Shown: positions 15,605 to 25,244 of the stretch, piece by piece
Numbering within the stretch: position 1 is the stretch's first letter
How the letters are laid out: each line of letters begins with the position of its first letter
Assembly: GCA_015493995.1 (NCBI GenBank)
Contig: WGCD01000094.1
Span: 1-34,193 of the forward strand
Reading direction: 5' to 3'
DNA length: 34,193 bases
Origin: Desulfurellaceae bacterium
Lineage (GTDB): Bacteria; Campylobacterota_A; Desulfurellia; Desulfurellales; Hippeaceae
Position numbers and translations under genes: made by a program
The notes under the pieces: generated by a model
What the model was told of the DNA's origin: nothing
The model's database searches: none
Seen by the model: only the letters and a program-made list of their open reading frames with translations

Positions 15605-16838
15605 CGAATTTTTTAAAAGCTATTACCGCATTTGTACCGCCAAAACCAAATGAATTCGATATGGCAGCATTTATATTTTTCTCAATTGCTTTATTCGGAG
15701 TATAAAACAGGTCACACTCCTCATCTGGGTTTTCCAGATTTACCGTAGGCGGCACCAAAGAGTTCTTGATTGCCAGAATACTAAAAACAGCTTCAACTCC
15801 TCCGGCAGCACCCAAGAGATGCCCTGTAACGGATTTGGTGGAGCTTATAGTTAATTTATAAGCATAGTCCTTAAATACCTCTTTGATGGCTTTAGTCTCT
15901 ATTATATCGTTAAAATATGTTGAAGTTCCGTGTGCATTTACATAGTCTATATCTTCGGTATTCAATCCGGCATCGTCAAGTGCCATTTTTATCGCATAAA
16001 CAGCGCCCTCGCCGTCGGGAGACGGTGCGGTATAGTGATATGCATCGTCACTCATACCGAATCCGGCAAATTCCGCTATAATATCAGCGCCTCTTTTTTT
16101 GGCGTGCTCATACTCCTCAAGAATTATAACCCCTGCACCCTCGCCGACTATAAATCCGTCTCTGTCTTTATCAAACGGTCTTGAGGCTTTATGAGGCTCG
16201 TCGTTTCTTGTTGACAGAGCTTTCATATTGGCAAAACCGGATATTGCAAGAGGTGTAATCGTAGATTCCGTACCTCCGCAAACCATAACATCGGCGTCAC
16301 CGTAAGCTATCGTTCTTGCCGCAAGCCCTATGGAGTGAGTTCCTGTCGCACAAGCCGTAACATCGCTGAAGTTAGGTCCTTTTAGGTGAAACTGCATAGC
16401 AATATTTCCGCCTGCCATATTGATTACGGCTATCGGAATGAAAAACGGGGATACACCCTTTTGCCCTCTTTTTAAATATGCTTCGTTGAACTTCTCTATC
16501 GTTGAAAGTCCCCCTATGCCGGAGCCCACACTAACGCCTATCCTAAAAGGGTTTTCCTTCTCAATATCCAATCCCGACATATCCAAAGCTTCTTTTGCTG
16601 CTGCTATGGCATACATTGAGAACAGGTCAATCTTTTTTATGTCTTTTTTGGAAACGTAATTTTCGGGCTTGAAACCCTTAACCTCTCCGGCTATCCGAAC
16701 GCTCAATCCACTTGCATCGAAACGGGTTATTTCGTTTATTCCGCTAATGCCCTTGCAAGCATTATAAAAACTCTCTCCAGCAGACAATCCGACCGGTGTT
16801 ATAGCTCCCAAACCCGTAACAACAACACGCTTTGCCAT
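15600..16838 (-). CDS. fabF: beta-ketoacyl-ACP synthase II
   Basis: 412 residues. It condenses malonyl-ACP with growing acyl-ACP. The Cys-His-His triad is visible: TACATGTHSIG (nucleophile Cys), NAHGTSTYFND, and KSVTGHLLGAAGG, and the C-terminus has NSFGFGGTNA. Length and motifs match FabF, not FabB (no FabB-like shortening). I take the ATG of MAKRVVVTG as the start, with AGGA about 7 bases upstream, rather than the ATG two codons earlier. It sits 8 bases after acpP at the end of the fab run and is followed by a hairpin. Confidence 0.95.
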   Translation of the reverse strand: MAKRVVVTGLGAITPVGLSAGESFYNACKGISGINEITRFDASGLSVRIAGEVKGFKPENYVSKKDIKKIDLFSMYAIAAAKEALDMSGLDIEKENPFRIGVSVGSGIGGLSTIEKFNEAYLKRGQKGVSPFFIPIAVINMAGGNIAMQFHLKGPNFSDVTACATGTHSIGLAARTIAYGDADVMVCGGTESTITPLAISGFANMKALSTRNDEPHKASRPFDKDRDGFIVGEGAGVIILEEYEHAKKRGADIIAEFAGFGMSDDAYHYTAPSPDGEGAVYAIKMALDDAGLNTEDIDYVNAHGTSTYFNDIIETKAIKEVFKDYAYKLTISSTKSVTGHLLGAAGGVEAVFSILAIKNSLVPPTVNLENPDEECDLFYTPNKAIEKNINAAISNSFGFGGTNAVIAFKKFG

Positions 16839-16846
16839 ATACATTC

Positions 16847-17077
16847 CTATTTGTGTTGTTCTACATAGTCAATCGCATCTTGAACCGTAATAATCTTTTC
16901 CGCATCCGAGTCCGGTATATCAATGCCGAATTTCTCCTCTATAGCCATAACAAGCTCTACCGTATCCAAAGAATCGGCTCCGAGGTCCTCAACAAACTTA
17001 GCCTCAGGCTTAACCTCTTCTTCATCAACTCCCAACTGCTCGATAATAATCTGTTTTACCTCATCAGCAATAGACAT
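16847..17077 (-). CDS. acpP: acyl carrier protein
   Basis: 76 residues, acidic and helical. The phosphopantetheine attachment Ser lies in [13 protein letters not shown], the canonical DSL motif. It carries acyl chains between the Fab enzymes encoded on both sides. The start has a strong AGGAGG. The position between fabG and fabF is the classical order. Confidence 0.97.
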   Translation of the reverse strand: MSIADEVKQIIIEQLGVDEEEVKPEAKFVEDLGADSLDTVELVMAIEEKFGIDIPDSDAEKIITVQDAIDYVEQHK

Positions 17078-17100
17078 AATACAAACCTCCTAACATTTTT

Positions 17101-17844
17101 TTATATATACAATCCGCCGCTAATATTGATGACTTCTCCGGTAATATAGGATGCCTCCTCGCTCAATAAAAATTCCACAAGATTCGCAACGTCTTCGGGC
17201 GAACCGAGCCTCCTCAATGCAACGGCACCTATTAAATTTTTTCTCTGCAATATATTTAATTTTTCGGTCATTTCCGTCTCTATAAATCCTGGAGCAATCG
17301 CATTAACTCTTATATTTCTCGAACCAAGTTCCTTAGCCAACGATTTTGTAAAACCTATAATACCTGCTTTTGATGCTGCGTAGTTGGACTGCCCGGCATT
17401 ACCCATAAGACCGATAACACTTGACATATTAACAATTACACCGAATTTATGTTTAATCATCCATCTCGAAACGTGCTTTGTGCAGTTAAAAACGCCTTTT
17501 AAGTTAACGCTTACTACCCTGTCAAATTCTTCTTCGCTCATTTTTAAAATAAGATTATCCGATGTTACACCGGCATTGTTGACAAGATAATCTATTCTTT
17601 TATATTTTTTTACGATTTCTCCTACAGCCTCTTTTGTTTCTTCAAAGTCGGCGATGTTAAACTGCATAACCTCACATTCACCGCCGTCCCTTCTTATTTC
17701 CTGCTGCAGTTCAACTGCTGCATCTGTGTTGGATGAGTAGTTGGCTATTATTTTTAAGCCCCTGCTTGCCAATCTTTTGGCTATATGAGAACCAATTCCC
17801 CTTGAGGCTCCTGTTATTAGAGCCACATCTTGTGCAAACCTCAT
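17101..17844 (-). CDS. fabG: 3-oxoacyl-ACP reductase
   Basis: 247 residues of a short-chain dehydrogenase: the NADPH site TGASRGIGSHIA near residue 12, NNAGVTSDNL near 90, the catalytic Ser near MSSVIGLMGN, and YAASKAGIIGFTK (Tyr and Lys) at about 155. It reduces beta-ketoacyl-ACP in the elongation cycle. Its start overlaps the fabD stop by 4 bases (ATGA type), so the two are coupled. Confidence 0.95.
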   Translation of the reverse strand: MRFAQDVALITGASRGIGSHIAKRLASRGLKIIANYSSNTDAAVELQQEIRRDGGECEVMQFNIADFEETKEAVGEIVKKYKRIDYLVNNAGVTSDNLILKMSEEEFDRVVSVNLKGVFNCTKHVSRWMIKHKFGVIVNMSSVIGLMGNAGQSNYAASKAGIIGFTKSLAKELGSRNIRVNAIAPGFIETEMTEKLNILQRKNLIGAVALRRLGSPEDVANLVEFLLSEEASYITGEVINISGGLYI

Positions 17845-18776
17845 ATTTTGCCTTTATAACTGTTATAGCTCGATAAGTCAACTATATAATTTATGTTTGT
17901 CTTCCTGTAATCCCGTTTAAGCATTGATGACAAAACGTTTTTGGGTCCCATCTCCACAAATTCGTCACACCCTGTTTCAATGGCTTTTTCTACATTTTGC
18001 AGCCATCTTACAGGTTTTGTTATCTGTTGAATCAGATACTTTTCTATATTTTCGGCTTTTGTTACAGTATCCGAATACACATTTTCAATAACGGGCTTTA
18101 ACGGGTTTTTTAACTCAATCTTATCCAATACGTTAGCCATCTTCTCCTCAACAGGTTTCATAAGCTCACAATGAAAGGGTGCGCTTACATTCAAAGGTAT
18201 GGTTTTGCCGAGTTTCATATCTTGAGCTCTTTCAACAACCCTGTCAACGCCCTTTTTATACCCTGAAACTATTACCTGATTTTTGGCATTGTAGTTTGCT
18301 ATATTACAATAAGAATCTTTTGATTCTAAACTAACCTCCGAACACAACTCCTCAACCTTCTTGTGCTCCTTTGTTAAAACAGCCGCCATAGCACCCACAC
18401 CCTCGGCGACAGCCTCTTGCATAAACTCTCCTCTTTTGTGAACGGCAAAAACAGCATCCTCAAACTCAAAGGAACCGCAAGCAACAAAAGCTGAATACTC
18501 ACCCAAAGAGTGCCCGGAAGCTATATCAAAATCAAAATCTAACTCACTTTTCAATAGATTGTATATGGCAACAGAAACCGTAAGTATAGCAGGCTGGGCA
18601 TTTGCTGTAAGAGTCAGTTCGTTTGCAGGTCCCTCAAACATCAGCTTTGTCAATGAAAAACCCAAAGAACTGTCTGCTTTTTTAAATGTATCCTTAACCA
18701 CATCAAAATTATCATAAAGCTCTTTTCCCATTCCAACGAATTGAGAGCCCTGCCCCGTAAACATTAAAAAACGCAT
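17841..18776 (-). CDS. fabD: malonyl-CoA:ACP transacylase
   Basis: 311 residues. FTGQGSQFVGMG at the N-terminus and the nucleophile elbow GHSLGEYSAFVA (Ser about residue 91) identify the enzyme that moves malonyl from CoA to ACP; the partner His is in SAPFHCELM near residue 203. It starts one base after fabK ends and overlaps fabG by 4 bases, inside a tight fab operon. Confidence 0.95.
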   Translation of the reverse strand: MRFLMFTGQGSQFVGMGKELYDNFDVVKDTFKKADSSLGFSLTKLMFEGPANELTLTANAQPAILTVSVAIYNLLKSELDFDFDIASGHSLGEYSAFVACGSFEFEDAVFAVHKRGEFMQEAVAEGVGAMAAVLTKEHKKVEELCSEVSLESKDSYCNIANYNAKNQVIVSGYKKGVDRVVERAQDMKLGKTIPLNVSAPFHCELMKPVEEKMANVLDKIELKNPLKPVIENVYSDTVTKAENIEKYLIQQITKPVRWLQNVEKAIETGCDEFVEMGPKNVLSSMLKRDYRKTNINYIVDLSSYNSYKGKI

Positions 18777-18777
18777 T

Positions 18778-19725
18778 TTATTCCTCTACCACACCGTTTA
18801 CTTTCTTTATAACTGCTTGTGCCTCTTTGATTATGTCTTCCATTATTTCTTTTACCGGTTTAATATCTTTTATAAGCCCTGCAATTTGACCCGCCATAAC
18901 ACTGCCGTTTTGGATATCTCCCTCTCTTGCAGCCAACCTGAGTTTCCCTTCACCAAACTTCTCCAACTCCTCTTTTGTGGCGCCGTTTGCCTCAAGCTTC
19001 ATAAATTCCCTTGCAAGTTTATTCTTCAATATTCTAACAGGATGCCCTGTGGTTCTTCCAGTTACTACCGTATCTCTGTCTTTTGCTTTAACAATGGCTT
19101 CTTTATAAGCTTCAACGATAGAACACTCTTTTGATGCAACAAACCTTGTACCCATCTGAACACCCTCAGCTCCAAGCGCCAAAGCCGCAATCAACCCTCT
19201 TCCGTCTGCTATACCTCCGGCAGCAATAACAGGAATGCTTAGAGCATCTACTATTTGAGGAACAATCACCATAGTTGTAAGTTCGCCTATATGTCCTCCC
19301 GATTCCATACCTTCTGCTATAACGGCATCCGCTCCTATATCTTCCATTCTTTTTGCCAAAGCAACCGACGGCATAACCGGAATAACCTTTGCTCCTATAG
19401 ATTTAAAATCTTTCATATATTTACCGGGGTTTCCCGCTCCGGTTGTAACCACCTTAACGCCGTGCTTCAAAACAACATTAACCACGTCATCAACAAACGG
19501 CGAAAGCAGCATTATATTAACACCGAAAGGCTTATTAGTTATATCTTGTGCCTTCAATATCTCATTCTCAACCCAATCGGAAGGTGCGTTTCCGGCAGCT
19601 ATAACGCCCAAACCACCGGCTTCAGACACAGCCGCAGCCAAAGATGAATCTGAAACCCAAGCCATACCGCCTTGAATTATGGGGTAATCTATACCCAAAA
19701 CTTCACATATTTTAGTCTTTAGCAT
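18778..19725 (-). CDS. fabK: enoyl-ACP reductase II (FMN-dependent)
   Basis: 315 residues of the nitronate monooxygenase/FabK TIM-barrel family. The N-terminal PIIQGGMAWVSDSSLAAAVS and GGLGVIAAGNAP, the segment EGMESGGHIGE and the phosphate-binding AAGGIADGRG and GTRFVASKEC are typical of FabK. It catalyses the last reduction of each fatty acid cycle, replacing FabI, and no FabI-like gene is seen here. The position inside the fab operon makes FabK much more likely than a nitronate oxidase. GGAGGAG precedes the ATG. Confidence 0.93.
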   Translation of the reverse strand: MLKTKICEVLGIDYPIIQGGMAWVSDSSLAAAVSEAGGLGVIAAGNAPSDWVENEILKAQDITNKPFGVNIMLLSPFVDDVVNVVLKHGVKVVTTGAGNPGKYMKDFKSIGAKVIPVMPSVALAKRMEDIGADAVIAEGMESGGHIGELTTMVIVPQIVDALSIPVIAAGGIADGRGLIAALALGAEGVQMGTRFVASKECSIVEAYKEAIVKAKDRDTVVTGRTTGHPVRILKNKLAREFMKLEANGATKEELEKFGEGKLRLAAREGDIQNGSVMAGQIAGLIKDIKPVKEIMEDIIKEAQAVIKKVNGVVEE

Positions 19726-19746
19726 TACTCCTCCAATACCACAAAG

Positions 19747-20727
19747 CTACCACTTAATCACACCCGCTGACCATGTCAGGCTCGCCCCGAAACTATTTAA
19801 CAATACAACATCCCCTTTTTTAATCTTTCCGTTTCTGTTTGCCCAATCCAAAGCCAAAGGAATGGAAGCTGCAGCGGTATTGGCGTGTTTATCAATGGTG
19901 ATTACCACCTTATCCTCACTCAAACCTGCTCTTCTTCCGACACTCTCCATAATTCTTCTGTTTGCTTGATGCGAAACCATAATATCTATATCTTCAAATG
20001 TCATACCAACATCATCAAGAACCTCTTTGCTGACATCAATAATATGTCTGACAGCCATTTTAAATGTTTCGTTGCCTTTCATTTTTACATATCTGTCTTT
20101 GCTTTTAGCAACCTCCTCAGAACAGGGTCTTCTGCTTCCGGGAGCCGGCACAATCATAAGATCGGTGTAGCGCCCGTCGGAATGCAGTTTAATTCCCAGC
20201 ATTCCCTCATTCTCATTTTCTGTTGCATCAAGCAGAACGCAGGCGGCACCGTCTCCGAAAATTACGCTTGTGCTTCTTTCCTGCCACTCTATCATAGACG
20301 TCAAAACTTCCGCTCCTATAACAAGAACCTTTTTTGCTATATTAGACCTGATGTAGGAATCCGCTATGGACAGTCCGTACATAAATCCGCTGCAGGCGGC
20401 ATTAATATCAAATCCAAAGGCATTTGTTGCACCGAGCTTTTCCTGAACAAACAGAGCTGTTGCAGGAAGAGGCATATCTGGCGCAACAGTGGCAACAATT
20501 ATGGAATCTATTTCTTTAGGGTCAACATCGGCTCTTGTAAGAGCATCTAAAGCGGCTTTATATGCCAAATCCGACGTTGCCTCATCTTTTGCCACAATAT
20601 GTCTGACCTTTATACCCGTCCTTTGAGTTATCCACTCATCAGACGTATCGACAAACTTCTCCAAATCCTTATTAGTTAAAATCTTTTCAGGCAAATAAGA
20701 ACCAGTCTCAACTATCTTAGACCTCAT
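19747..20727 (-). CDS. fabH: beta-ketoacyl-ACP synthase III
   Basis: About 326 residues from the ATG of MRSKIVETGSYLP. It starts fatty acid synthesis by joining acetyl-CoA and malonyl-ACP. The triad is seen as DINAACSGFMYGL (Cys), VSHQANRRIM (His) and HANTAAASIP (Asn). The ORF track's earlier start adds 15 unrelated residues; the chosen ATG has GGTTGGA upstream and overlaps the end of plsX by 11 bases, so the two are coupled. Confidence 0.95.
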   Translation of the reverse strand: MRSKIVETGSYLPEKILTNKDLEKFVDTSDEWITQRTGIKVRHIVAKDEATSDLAYKAALDALTRADVDPKEIDSIIVATVAPDMPLPATALFVQEKLGATNAFGFDINAACSGFMYGLSIADSYIRSNIAKKVLVIGAEVLTSMIEWQERSTSVIFGDGAACVLLDATENENEGMLGIKLHSDGRYTDLMIVPAPGSRRPCSEEVAKSKDRYVKMKGNETFKMAVRHIIDVSKEVLDDVGMTFEDIDIMVSHQANRRIMESVGRRAGLSEDKVVITIDKHANTAAASIPLALDWANRNGKIKKGDVVLLNSFGASLTWSAGVIKW

Positions 20728-21751
20728 CCGTTCCAACCTTTCCGTACTTTTTAAGCACTCTACAATTTTCAACAGCAGATTCTATTTTATCGTTTATCTG
20801 TTCTTTGGAAAACTTGAGTGCCTTTAATATGGCGTTTTTAATTGCCGTTGCGTTACTCCTTCCGTGACTGATTACACATGTTCCGTTAACCCCGAGCAAC
20901 GGCGCCCCCCCGAATTCAGAATAGTCCACTCTGTTTTTTAACAAACTAAAAGCCGGTTTTGCCAATAAAAAACCTATTTTATACCAGAAGCTCTTCTTTA
21001 TCTCTTCTTTTAAAAATTCAGCTATGATTTGAGGGACAGACTCGCTTGTTTTCAACACTATATTGCCGATAAATCCGTCACAGACAACAACATCGGCTTT
21101 ACCTTTATATATCTCGTCTCCTTCTACGTTTCCGATGAAATTCAATCTGCTTTTTGACAACAAATCGTATGCGCTGACCGTTAATTTATCACCTTTACCG
21201 GGTTCCGAACCGTTTGAAAGTATGCCTATCTTAGGCGATTCTATTCCAAGCATATACTTAACATAAACACCGCCCATAAGGGCAAATTCAAGCAGATTCG
21301 ACGGTTTGCAGTCGGTATTGGCACCGGCATCAACAAGTAAAACATTTCCGCCAAGTGACGGTAAAAGCGTAGCAATAGCCGGTCTTGTGACACCTTTAAT
21401 GCGACCCAGTGTAAACATAGAAAAAGCCATAGAAGCCCCCGAATTACCGGCTGTGACGAAGGCGTCGGCTTTTTTTTCTTTTACAAGCCTGATTCCTACG
21501 GACATAGATGAGTTTTTCTTTCTCAATGCCAAAGAGGGCTTGTCTATCATTCCGACCTCCTCATTGGCGTCTTCTATGCTCAACCTCTCCTTGTCATACT
21601 CCAAACCTTCAAGCAACTTTTTTATCTTGTTTTTGTAACCAGTGAGGACTATGTACAGGTCCTTCACTTCCGACAAGGCTTTAATCGAGCCTTTTATGAT
21701 TTCATCCGGTGCATAGTCACCGCCGTAGGCATCAACGGCTACGCAACTCAT
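20717..21751 (-). CDS. plsX: phosphate acyltransferase PlsX
   Basis: 344 residues. VAVDAYGGDYAPDEIIKG at the N-terminus, TAGNSGASMAFSM near 100 and GFIGNIVLKTSE near 230 are PlsX landmarks. It makes acyl-phosphate from acyl-ACP for phospholipid synthesis (peripheral membrane enzyme). Its ATG shares one base with the rpmF stop (TAATG), and it overlaps fabH, the usual rpmF-plsX-fabH order. Confidence 0.95.
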   Translation of the reverse strand: MSCVAVDAYGGDYAPDEIIKGSIKALSEVKDLYIVLTGYKNKIKKLLEGLEYDKERLSIEDANEEVGMIDKPSLALRKKNSSMSVGIRLVKEKKADAFVTAGNSGASMAFSMFTLGRIKGVTRPAIATLLPSLGGNVLLVDAGANTDCKPSNLLEFALMGGVYVKYMLGIESPKIGILSNGSEPGKGDKLTVSAYDLLSKSRLNFIGNVEGDEIYKGKADVVVCDGFIGNIVLKTSESVPQIIAEFLKEEIKKSFWYKIGFLLAKPAFSLLKNRVDYSEFGGAPLLGVNGTCVISHGRSNATAIKNAILKALKFSKEQINDKIESAVENCRVLKKYGKVGTDEV

Positions 21752-21930
21752 TACTCTTGCGGTGTTACGACTTCTCTGTCTTTATAATACCCGCAGGAAG
21801 GGCAAACCCTATGAGGCAGTTTGTACTCTCCGCAGTTCGGACATTTAGACAAAGCAACACCTTTGAGTTTCTTATGGGTTGCCCTTTTTGCAGCCCTTGA
21901 ATGCGAAGATTTTCTTTTTGGTTGAGCCAT
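21751..21930 (-). CDS. rpmF: 50S ribosomal protein L32
   Basis: 59 residues, just below the ORF track cut-off and so not listed there. It starts MAQPKRKSSHSRAAKRATHK and contains two CxxC pairs, CPNC and CPSC (residues 30-33 and 43-46), giving the zinc-ribbon form of L32. It ends REVVTPQE. AAGGAGAG lies 5 bases before the ATG. It sits between ndk and plsX, which is the common rpmF-plsX neighbourhood. Confidence 0.96.
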   Translation of the reverse strand: MAQPKRKSSHSRAAKRATHKKLKGVALSKCPNCGEYKLPHRVCPSCGYYKDREVVTPQE

Positions 21931-21952
21931 TTTTTCTCTCCTTATATTTTAA

Positions 21953-22372
21953 CTATTGTAAAATTTCCAACGCATTAAAAAAATAACCTATTTCAAAATC
22001 AGCCGACTCTTTGGAATCGGAACCGTGAACTGCATTTCTTTCAATATCGGTCGCAAAAATAGCCCTTATGGTTCCCTCTTTTGCATCTTTCGGATTTGTA
22101 GCCCCCATAAGTTCTCTGTAATCGGCTATGGCGTTCTCTTTTTCAAGAACCATAACAACAATAGGACCCTCTGACATAAACGTAGTCAAAGAATCGTAAA
22201 ACGGCCTTTCTTTATGAACTATATAAAACCCTTGAGCCTGCTTCTTGGTCAGTTGAATCTTTTTCATAGCAACTATCGAAAATCCGTTTTTTTCCAACAT
22301 ATCGATAACCTTGCCCGCATTTTTTGCAGCTACACAATCCGGTTTAATAATAGAAAGTGTTCTTTCTTTCAC
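21953..22372 (-). CDS. ndk: nucleoside diphosphate kinase
   Basis: 139 residues, the normal Ndk length. [10 protein letters not shown] at the N-terminus and the phosphohistidine motif RNAVHGSDS near residue 116 are diagnostic. It equalises NTP and dNTP pools. The start overlaps the FmdB-like gene by 4 bases. The C-terminal [11 protein letters not shown] is as in bacterial Ndk. Confidence 0.96.
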   Translation of the reverse strand: MKERTLSIIKPDCVAAKNAGKVIDMLEKNGFSIVAMKKIQLTKKQAQGFYIVHKERPFYDSLTTFMSEGPIVVMVLEKENAIADYRELMGATNPKDAKEGTIRAIFATDIERNAVHGSDSKESADFEIGYFFNALEILQ

Positions 22373-22641
22373 TTCTTTGTGTCCTCCTTGCTTTTATTTG
22401 CATCTTTCTTCGCACTGTTTTGAACCTGTTTTATCTCTTTTGTTTGCGTTTGTTTCTCATTTTTATAATCCGTTACATACCACCCGCTGCCTTTGAGCTC
22501 AAATGATGCTTCGGAAATAAGCTTGTGTATCCCACCCTCTTTGCCGCAATTGGGGCATATAGCAGGAGGCGGGTCGCTGATTTTTTGCAAAAGCTCAAAT
22601 TTGTGGGAGCAAAATCTGCATTCATACTCATAAATCGGCAC
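22369..22641 (-). CDS. FmdB-family zinc-ribbon protein
   Basis: 90 residues. [19 protein letters not shown] and ICPNCGKEG form the FmdB zinc ribbon with two CxxC pairs, and [14 protein letters not shown] is the usual following segment. The last 25 residues are a low-complexity Lys/Gln/Glu tail. Members are often called regulatory proteins after FmdB of Methylophilus, but their function is not settled. It overlaps its upstream neighbour by 14 bases and ndk by 4. Confidence 0.9.
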   Translation of the reverse strand: MPIYEYECRFCSHKFELLQKISDPPPAICPNCGKEGGIHKLISEASFELKGSGWYVTDYKNEKQTQTKEIKQVQNSAKKDANKSKEDTKK

Positions 22642-22945
22642 CTTTTACATCTCCTCCAAGAAGCCTTTTCAAGGTATTTTCTTCTATACACTCTATCTCA
22701 ACTTTTTTTAGCTTTGATTTGGCGCCCTTTAAAAGTTTAACACAGCTCTTGGCTACACCGAGGTGTTTGGCAAGAAGCTCAACCATAGCCTTATTTGCCT
22801 TTCCCTCTATCGGCTGCTCTTTAACGCTGACAATCAAACAACCGTCTTTAAAGCCCAAAATCGTACTTTGCTTTGCGTTAGGCTTTATTTTCACACTTAC
22901 AACCACAAAACACTCCACCGCATCAAAGCTTAGAGAAATTAACAT
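22628..22945 (-). CDS. DUF167 / YggU-family protein
   Basis: 105 residues. [15 protein letters not shown], the [18 protein letters not shown] segment and [12 protein letters not shown] match the YggU/DUF167 family, small cytosolic proteins of unknown function. The N-terminus is uncertain: the listed ATG has GAAGG upstream, but a GTG 14 codons later (VVVSVKIKP) has GGAG at better spacing and gives the usual family length. It is the first gene of the ndk-rpmF-plsX-fab run. Confidence 0.85.
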   Translation of the reverse strand: MLISLSFDAVECFVVVSVKIKPNAKQSTILGFKDGCLIVSVKEQPIEGKANKAMVELLAKHLGVAKSCVKLLKGAKSKLKKVEIECIEENTLKRLLGGDVKGADL

Positions 22946-23084
22946 ACCTTCGGCTGTCAGTCAACCTTTTTGTACGAACAGCTTCGGTATTTAAGTTATA
23001 AAACCTGCACACAAAAAAGTTACAAAAACGATAAGGATTAGACCCTGTGCGCTTTAAACAAAACGAAAGTTTTAAATAAAATCG

Positions 23085-23672
23085 TTATTTTTTTATAAAT
23101 CTGCTTCCGGGTTTTTCTACAGGAATACCTCTTTTACACAAAGGACACTCCTCCGGCTTATAATTCACTATATTCAGCTTAATCAAAGGAAAGTAGTCCA
23201 AACCTTGAGGGTCAAAATTTCCTCCCCTATCCACAAGAGCTCCGATACCCACAATATTGTTTGAGTATTGTCTTACAAGTTCAAGTGTTTCGTTAACGCT
23301 TTTGCCAGTTGTCACGACATCTTCGACAACCAATACCCTGTCGTCTTTATCAATTGTAAAGCCTCTTCTTAAAGTGAGTTTTCCGTCAACCCTCTCTGCA
23401 AAAATACTCCTGATATTGGAGCCCAAAGCCCGTGCAACGTCGTATGAAACAAGAACACCACCCATTGCGGGAGCTATAACGACATCGACATCAACTCCCT
23501 TAAAATGTTCTGCAATAGAAGAACACAACTGCCATGCATCGTGGGGATACTGCAACACAAGCGCGCTTTGTAGGTAATATTCGCTGTGAAGACCGCTTGA
23601 TAACTGAAAGTGACCCTGCAGGTATGCGTTTCTTTTCTTGTATATCTTTAATGCTTCTTCTTTGGTTAACAT
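23085..23672 (-). CDS. pyrE: orotate phosphoribosyltransferase
   Basis: 195 residues. The PRPP-binding loop VLVVEDVVTTGKSVNE is at about residue 113, and GHFQLSSGLHSEYYLQ lies at the N-terminus. The C-terminus carries CPLCKRGIPVEKPGS, seen in the PyrE group of many thermophiles and epsilon/delta-type bacteria. It joins orotate to PRPP, giving OMP for the pyrF product encoded just upstream with a 7-base overlap. It is the last gene of the rib-pyr operon. Confidence 0.95.
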   Translation of the reverse strand: MLTKEEALKIYKKRNAYLQGHFQLSSGLHSEYYLQSALVLQYPHDAWQLCSSIAEHFKGVDVDVVIAPAMGGVLVSYDVARALGSNIRSIFAERVDGKLTLRRGFTIDKDDRVLVVEDVVTTGKSVNETLELVRQYSNNIVGIGALVDRGGNFDPQGLDYFPLIKLNIVNYKPEECPLCKRGIPVEKPGSRFIKK

Positions 23673-24388
23673 ACTTCCTCCATATTTTTAAGTATATTTT
23701 CAAATGAACGCAAAGGGTTATCACTTGCATAAATAGGTCTGCCTACAACTATATAATCCGAACCAGATTTAAGCGCCTCACAAGGAGTCATAACCCTTTT
23801 TTGGTCGTCTTTGTTTGAAGAGGGCAGTCTTATTCCAGGCGTCACAATGCTGAAATAGCCCCCAAAAATTTTCTTTAAAACGGGTGTCTCCTGTGGTGAT
23901 GCAACAAGTCCGTCTATGCCAGCTTTTTTGGCATTGTAAGCTAAATCTGTCACAACACCTTCAACGTCCCTATCCAAAAACATATCCCTTTTCAATGTCT
24001 GTTTGTTAAAACTTGTCAAAATGGTAACGGCAAGAATTTTTGCTCCCTTTTTGGAATACTTATCCTCATAAGCCTTTACTCCGTCTTTTGCGGCAGACAT
24101 CATATCAACTCCACCGATGGCGTGAACTGTCAGCATATCAGCACCGATTTCGCAGGCACTAAACACAGCCTCTTTAACGGTATTTGGTATGTCGTGGTAC
24201 TTTAAATCGAGAAAAATCTTTTTATTCCTCTCTTTCAGCGCTTTTATAACCCTATCAGAATATGCCGTGAAGTTCACAGCCCCTAATTTAAACCATACGG
24301 CTTTATCGTTAAGGTCATCAACAAGCTTTACAATATTGTCCAAGCCTCTCATATCAAGAGCAACTATAATCTTATTTCTCATATTCAT
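23666..24388 (-). CDS. pyrF: orotidine 5'-phosphate decarboxylase
   Basis: 240 residues. IIVALDMRG (N-terminal beta strand with Asp), the catalytic FLDLKYHDIPNTV at about residue 62, and VTPGIR near 180 identify the class I OMP decarboxylase, which makes UMP. The start overlaps nusB by 17 bases, and GAGGAAAA precedes the first ATG. It lies directly before pyrE, so the last two UMP steps are co-expressed. Confidence 0.95.
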   Translation of the reverse strand: MNMRNKIIVALDMRGLDNIVKLVDDLNDKAVWFKLGAVNFTAYSDRVIKALKERNKKIFLDLKYHDIPNTVKEAVFSACEIGADMLTVHAIGGVDMMSAAKDGVKAYEDKYSKKGAKILAVTILTSFNKQTLKRDMFLDRDVEGVVTDLAYNAKKAGIDGLVASPQETPVLKKIFGGYFSIVTPGIRLPSSNKDDQKRVMTPCEALKSGSDYIVVGRPIYASDNPLRSFENILKNMEEVC

Positions 24389-24773
24389 TTTTCCTCACTT
24401 TATCCAATACGGCATTGATAAACCCCTTTGAGGTTTCGTTAGAGAACTCTTTGGCAATCTCCACATACTCGTTTATGACAACCGGAGGCGGTGTATCTTC
24501 CGCATACAGCATCTCAAATATACCAACCCGCAGAATGCACTTATCCACAAGCAGAATCATATCGTATCCCTGCTGAGCATATTTTGCTATCAACCTGTCT
24601 ATGGATTCCTTATTTTTCAAAACACCCCCAATTAGATTTTTTGCAAATTCCCTGTCCTTGTCGGTTTTTGGAGAATTTATATAATCCATAAATTCATCCG
24701 GCGTATCTTGAGTGTCAAATTCTTTGGAATATATATATTTGACAGCCGCCAAACGAGATTTTCTCCTCGACAT
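24372..24773 (-). CDS. nusB: transcription antitermination factor NusB
   Basis: 133 residues, all-helical. SRRKSRLAAVKYIYSKEF at the N-terminus, the VVINEYVEIAKEFSNETSKGFINAVLDK segment near the end and the overall length match NusB, which binds boxA RNA with S10 in rRNA antitermination. It sits 2 bases after ribH, the very common ribH-nusB arrangement. Confidence 0.94.
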   Translation of the reverse strand: MSRRKSRLAAVKYIYSKEFDTQDTPDEFMDYINSPKTDKDREFAKNLIGGVLKNKESIDRLIAKYAQQGYDMILLVDKCILRVGIFEMLYAEDTPPPVVINEYVEIAKEFSNETSKGFINAVLDKVRKNEYEK

Positions 24774-24775
24774 AC

Positions 24776-25234
24776 CTACAAATTCTTATATACATTGACG
24801 GTCTCAATCAAAGAAACCATCGCATCAAAACCTTTATTTCCCATTTTGGTGCCGGCTCTTTCTATTGCCTGCTCTATCGTATCGGTTGTCAACACGCCGA
24901 AAGATACAGGCGTTTTACCCTTCAAAGATAATTGAGCTATACCCTTTGCCGTTTCATTTGCAATAAAATCAAAATGCGGAGTAGAGCCGCGTATTACCGC
25001 ACCAAGACACAGCACTCCGTCAAAGTCCTTATCAACCACCTTTGACAAAACCATAGGAATCTCAAAAGCCCCCGGGACCTTTATAATTGTTACATCATCC
25101 CTGTCTCCGCCGTTTCTTTCAAAAGCATCCAAAGCACCACTAACAAGTTTATCGGTAATAAAACTGTTAAACCTGCTGACAATAATCGCAACCCTTAAGC
25201 CTTTGGCATCTATTTTTCCCTCTACGATATTCAT
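24776..25234 (-). CDS. ribH: 6,7-dimethyl-8-ribityllumazine synthase
   Basis: 152 residues. [36 protein letters not shown] (catalytic His region) and [10 protein letters not shown] are the RibH signatures. It condenses the DHBP and aminouracil precursors into lumazine. The length suits the icosahedral or pentameric bacterial form. It is preceded by ribBA with a 10-base gap. Confidence 0.96.
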   Translation of the reverse strand: MNIVEGKIDAKGLRVAIIVSRFNSFITDKLVSGALDAFERNGGDRDDVTIIKVPGAFEIPMVLSKVVDKDFDGVLCLGAVIRGSTPHFDFIANETAKGIAQLSLKGKTPVSFGVLTTDTIEQAIERAGTKMGNKGFDAMVSLIETVNVYKNL

Positions 25235-25244
25235 ACCACTCCTC

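Noticed and set aside
18778-19725. Nitronate monooxygenase instead of FabK
   Set aside because: The fold is shared, but the location inside the fab operon and the lack of another enoyl-ACP reductase favour FabK.
19885-20550. Long plus-strand ORF of 221 codons opposite fabH
   Set aside because: It is a shadow of fabH, with no ribosome site and a Cys/His/Asn-rich, non-protein-like composition. The same applies to the other antisense ORFs over rib, fab and nrd genes.
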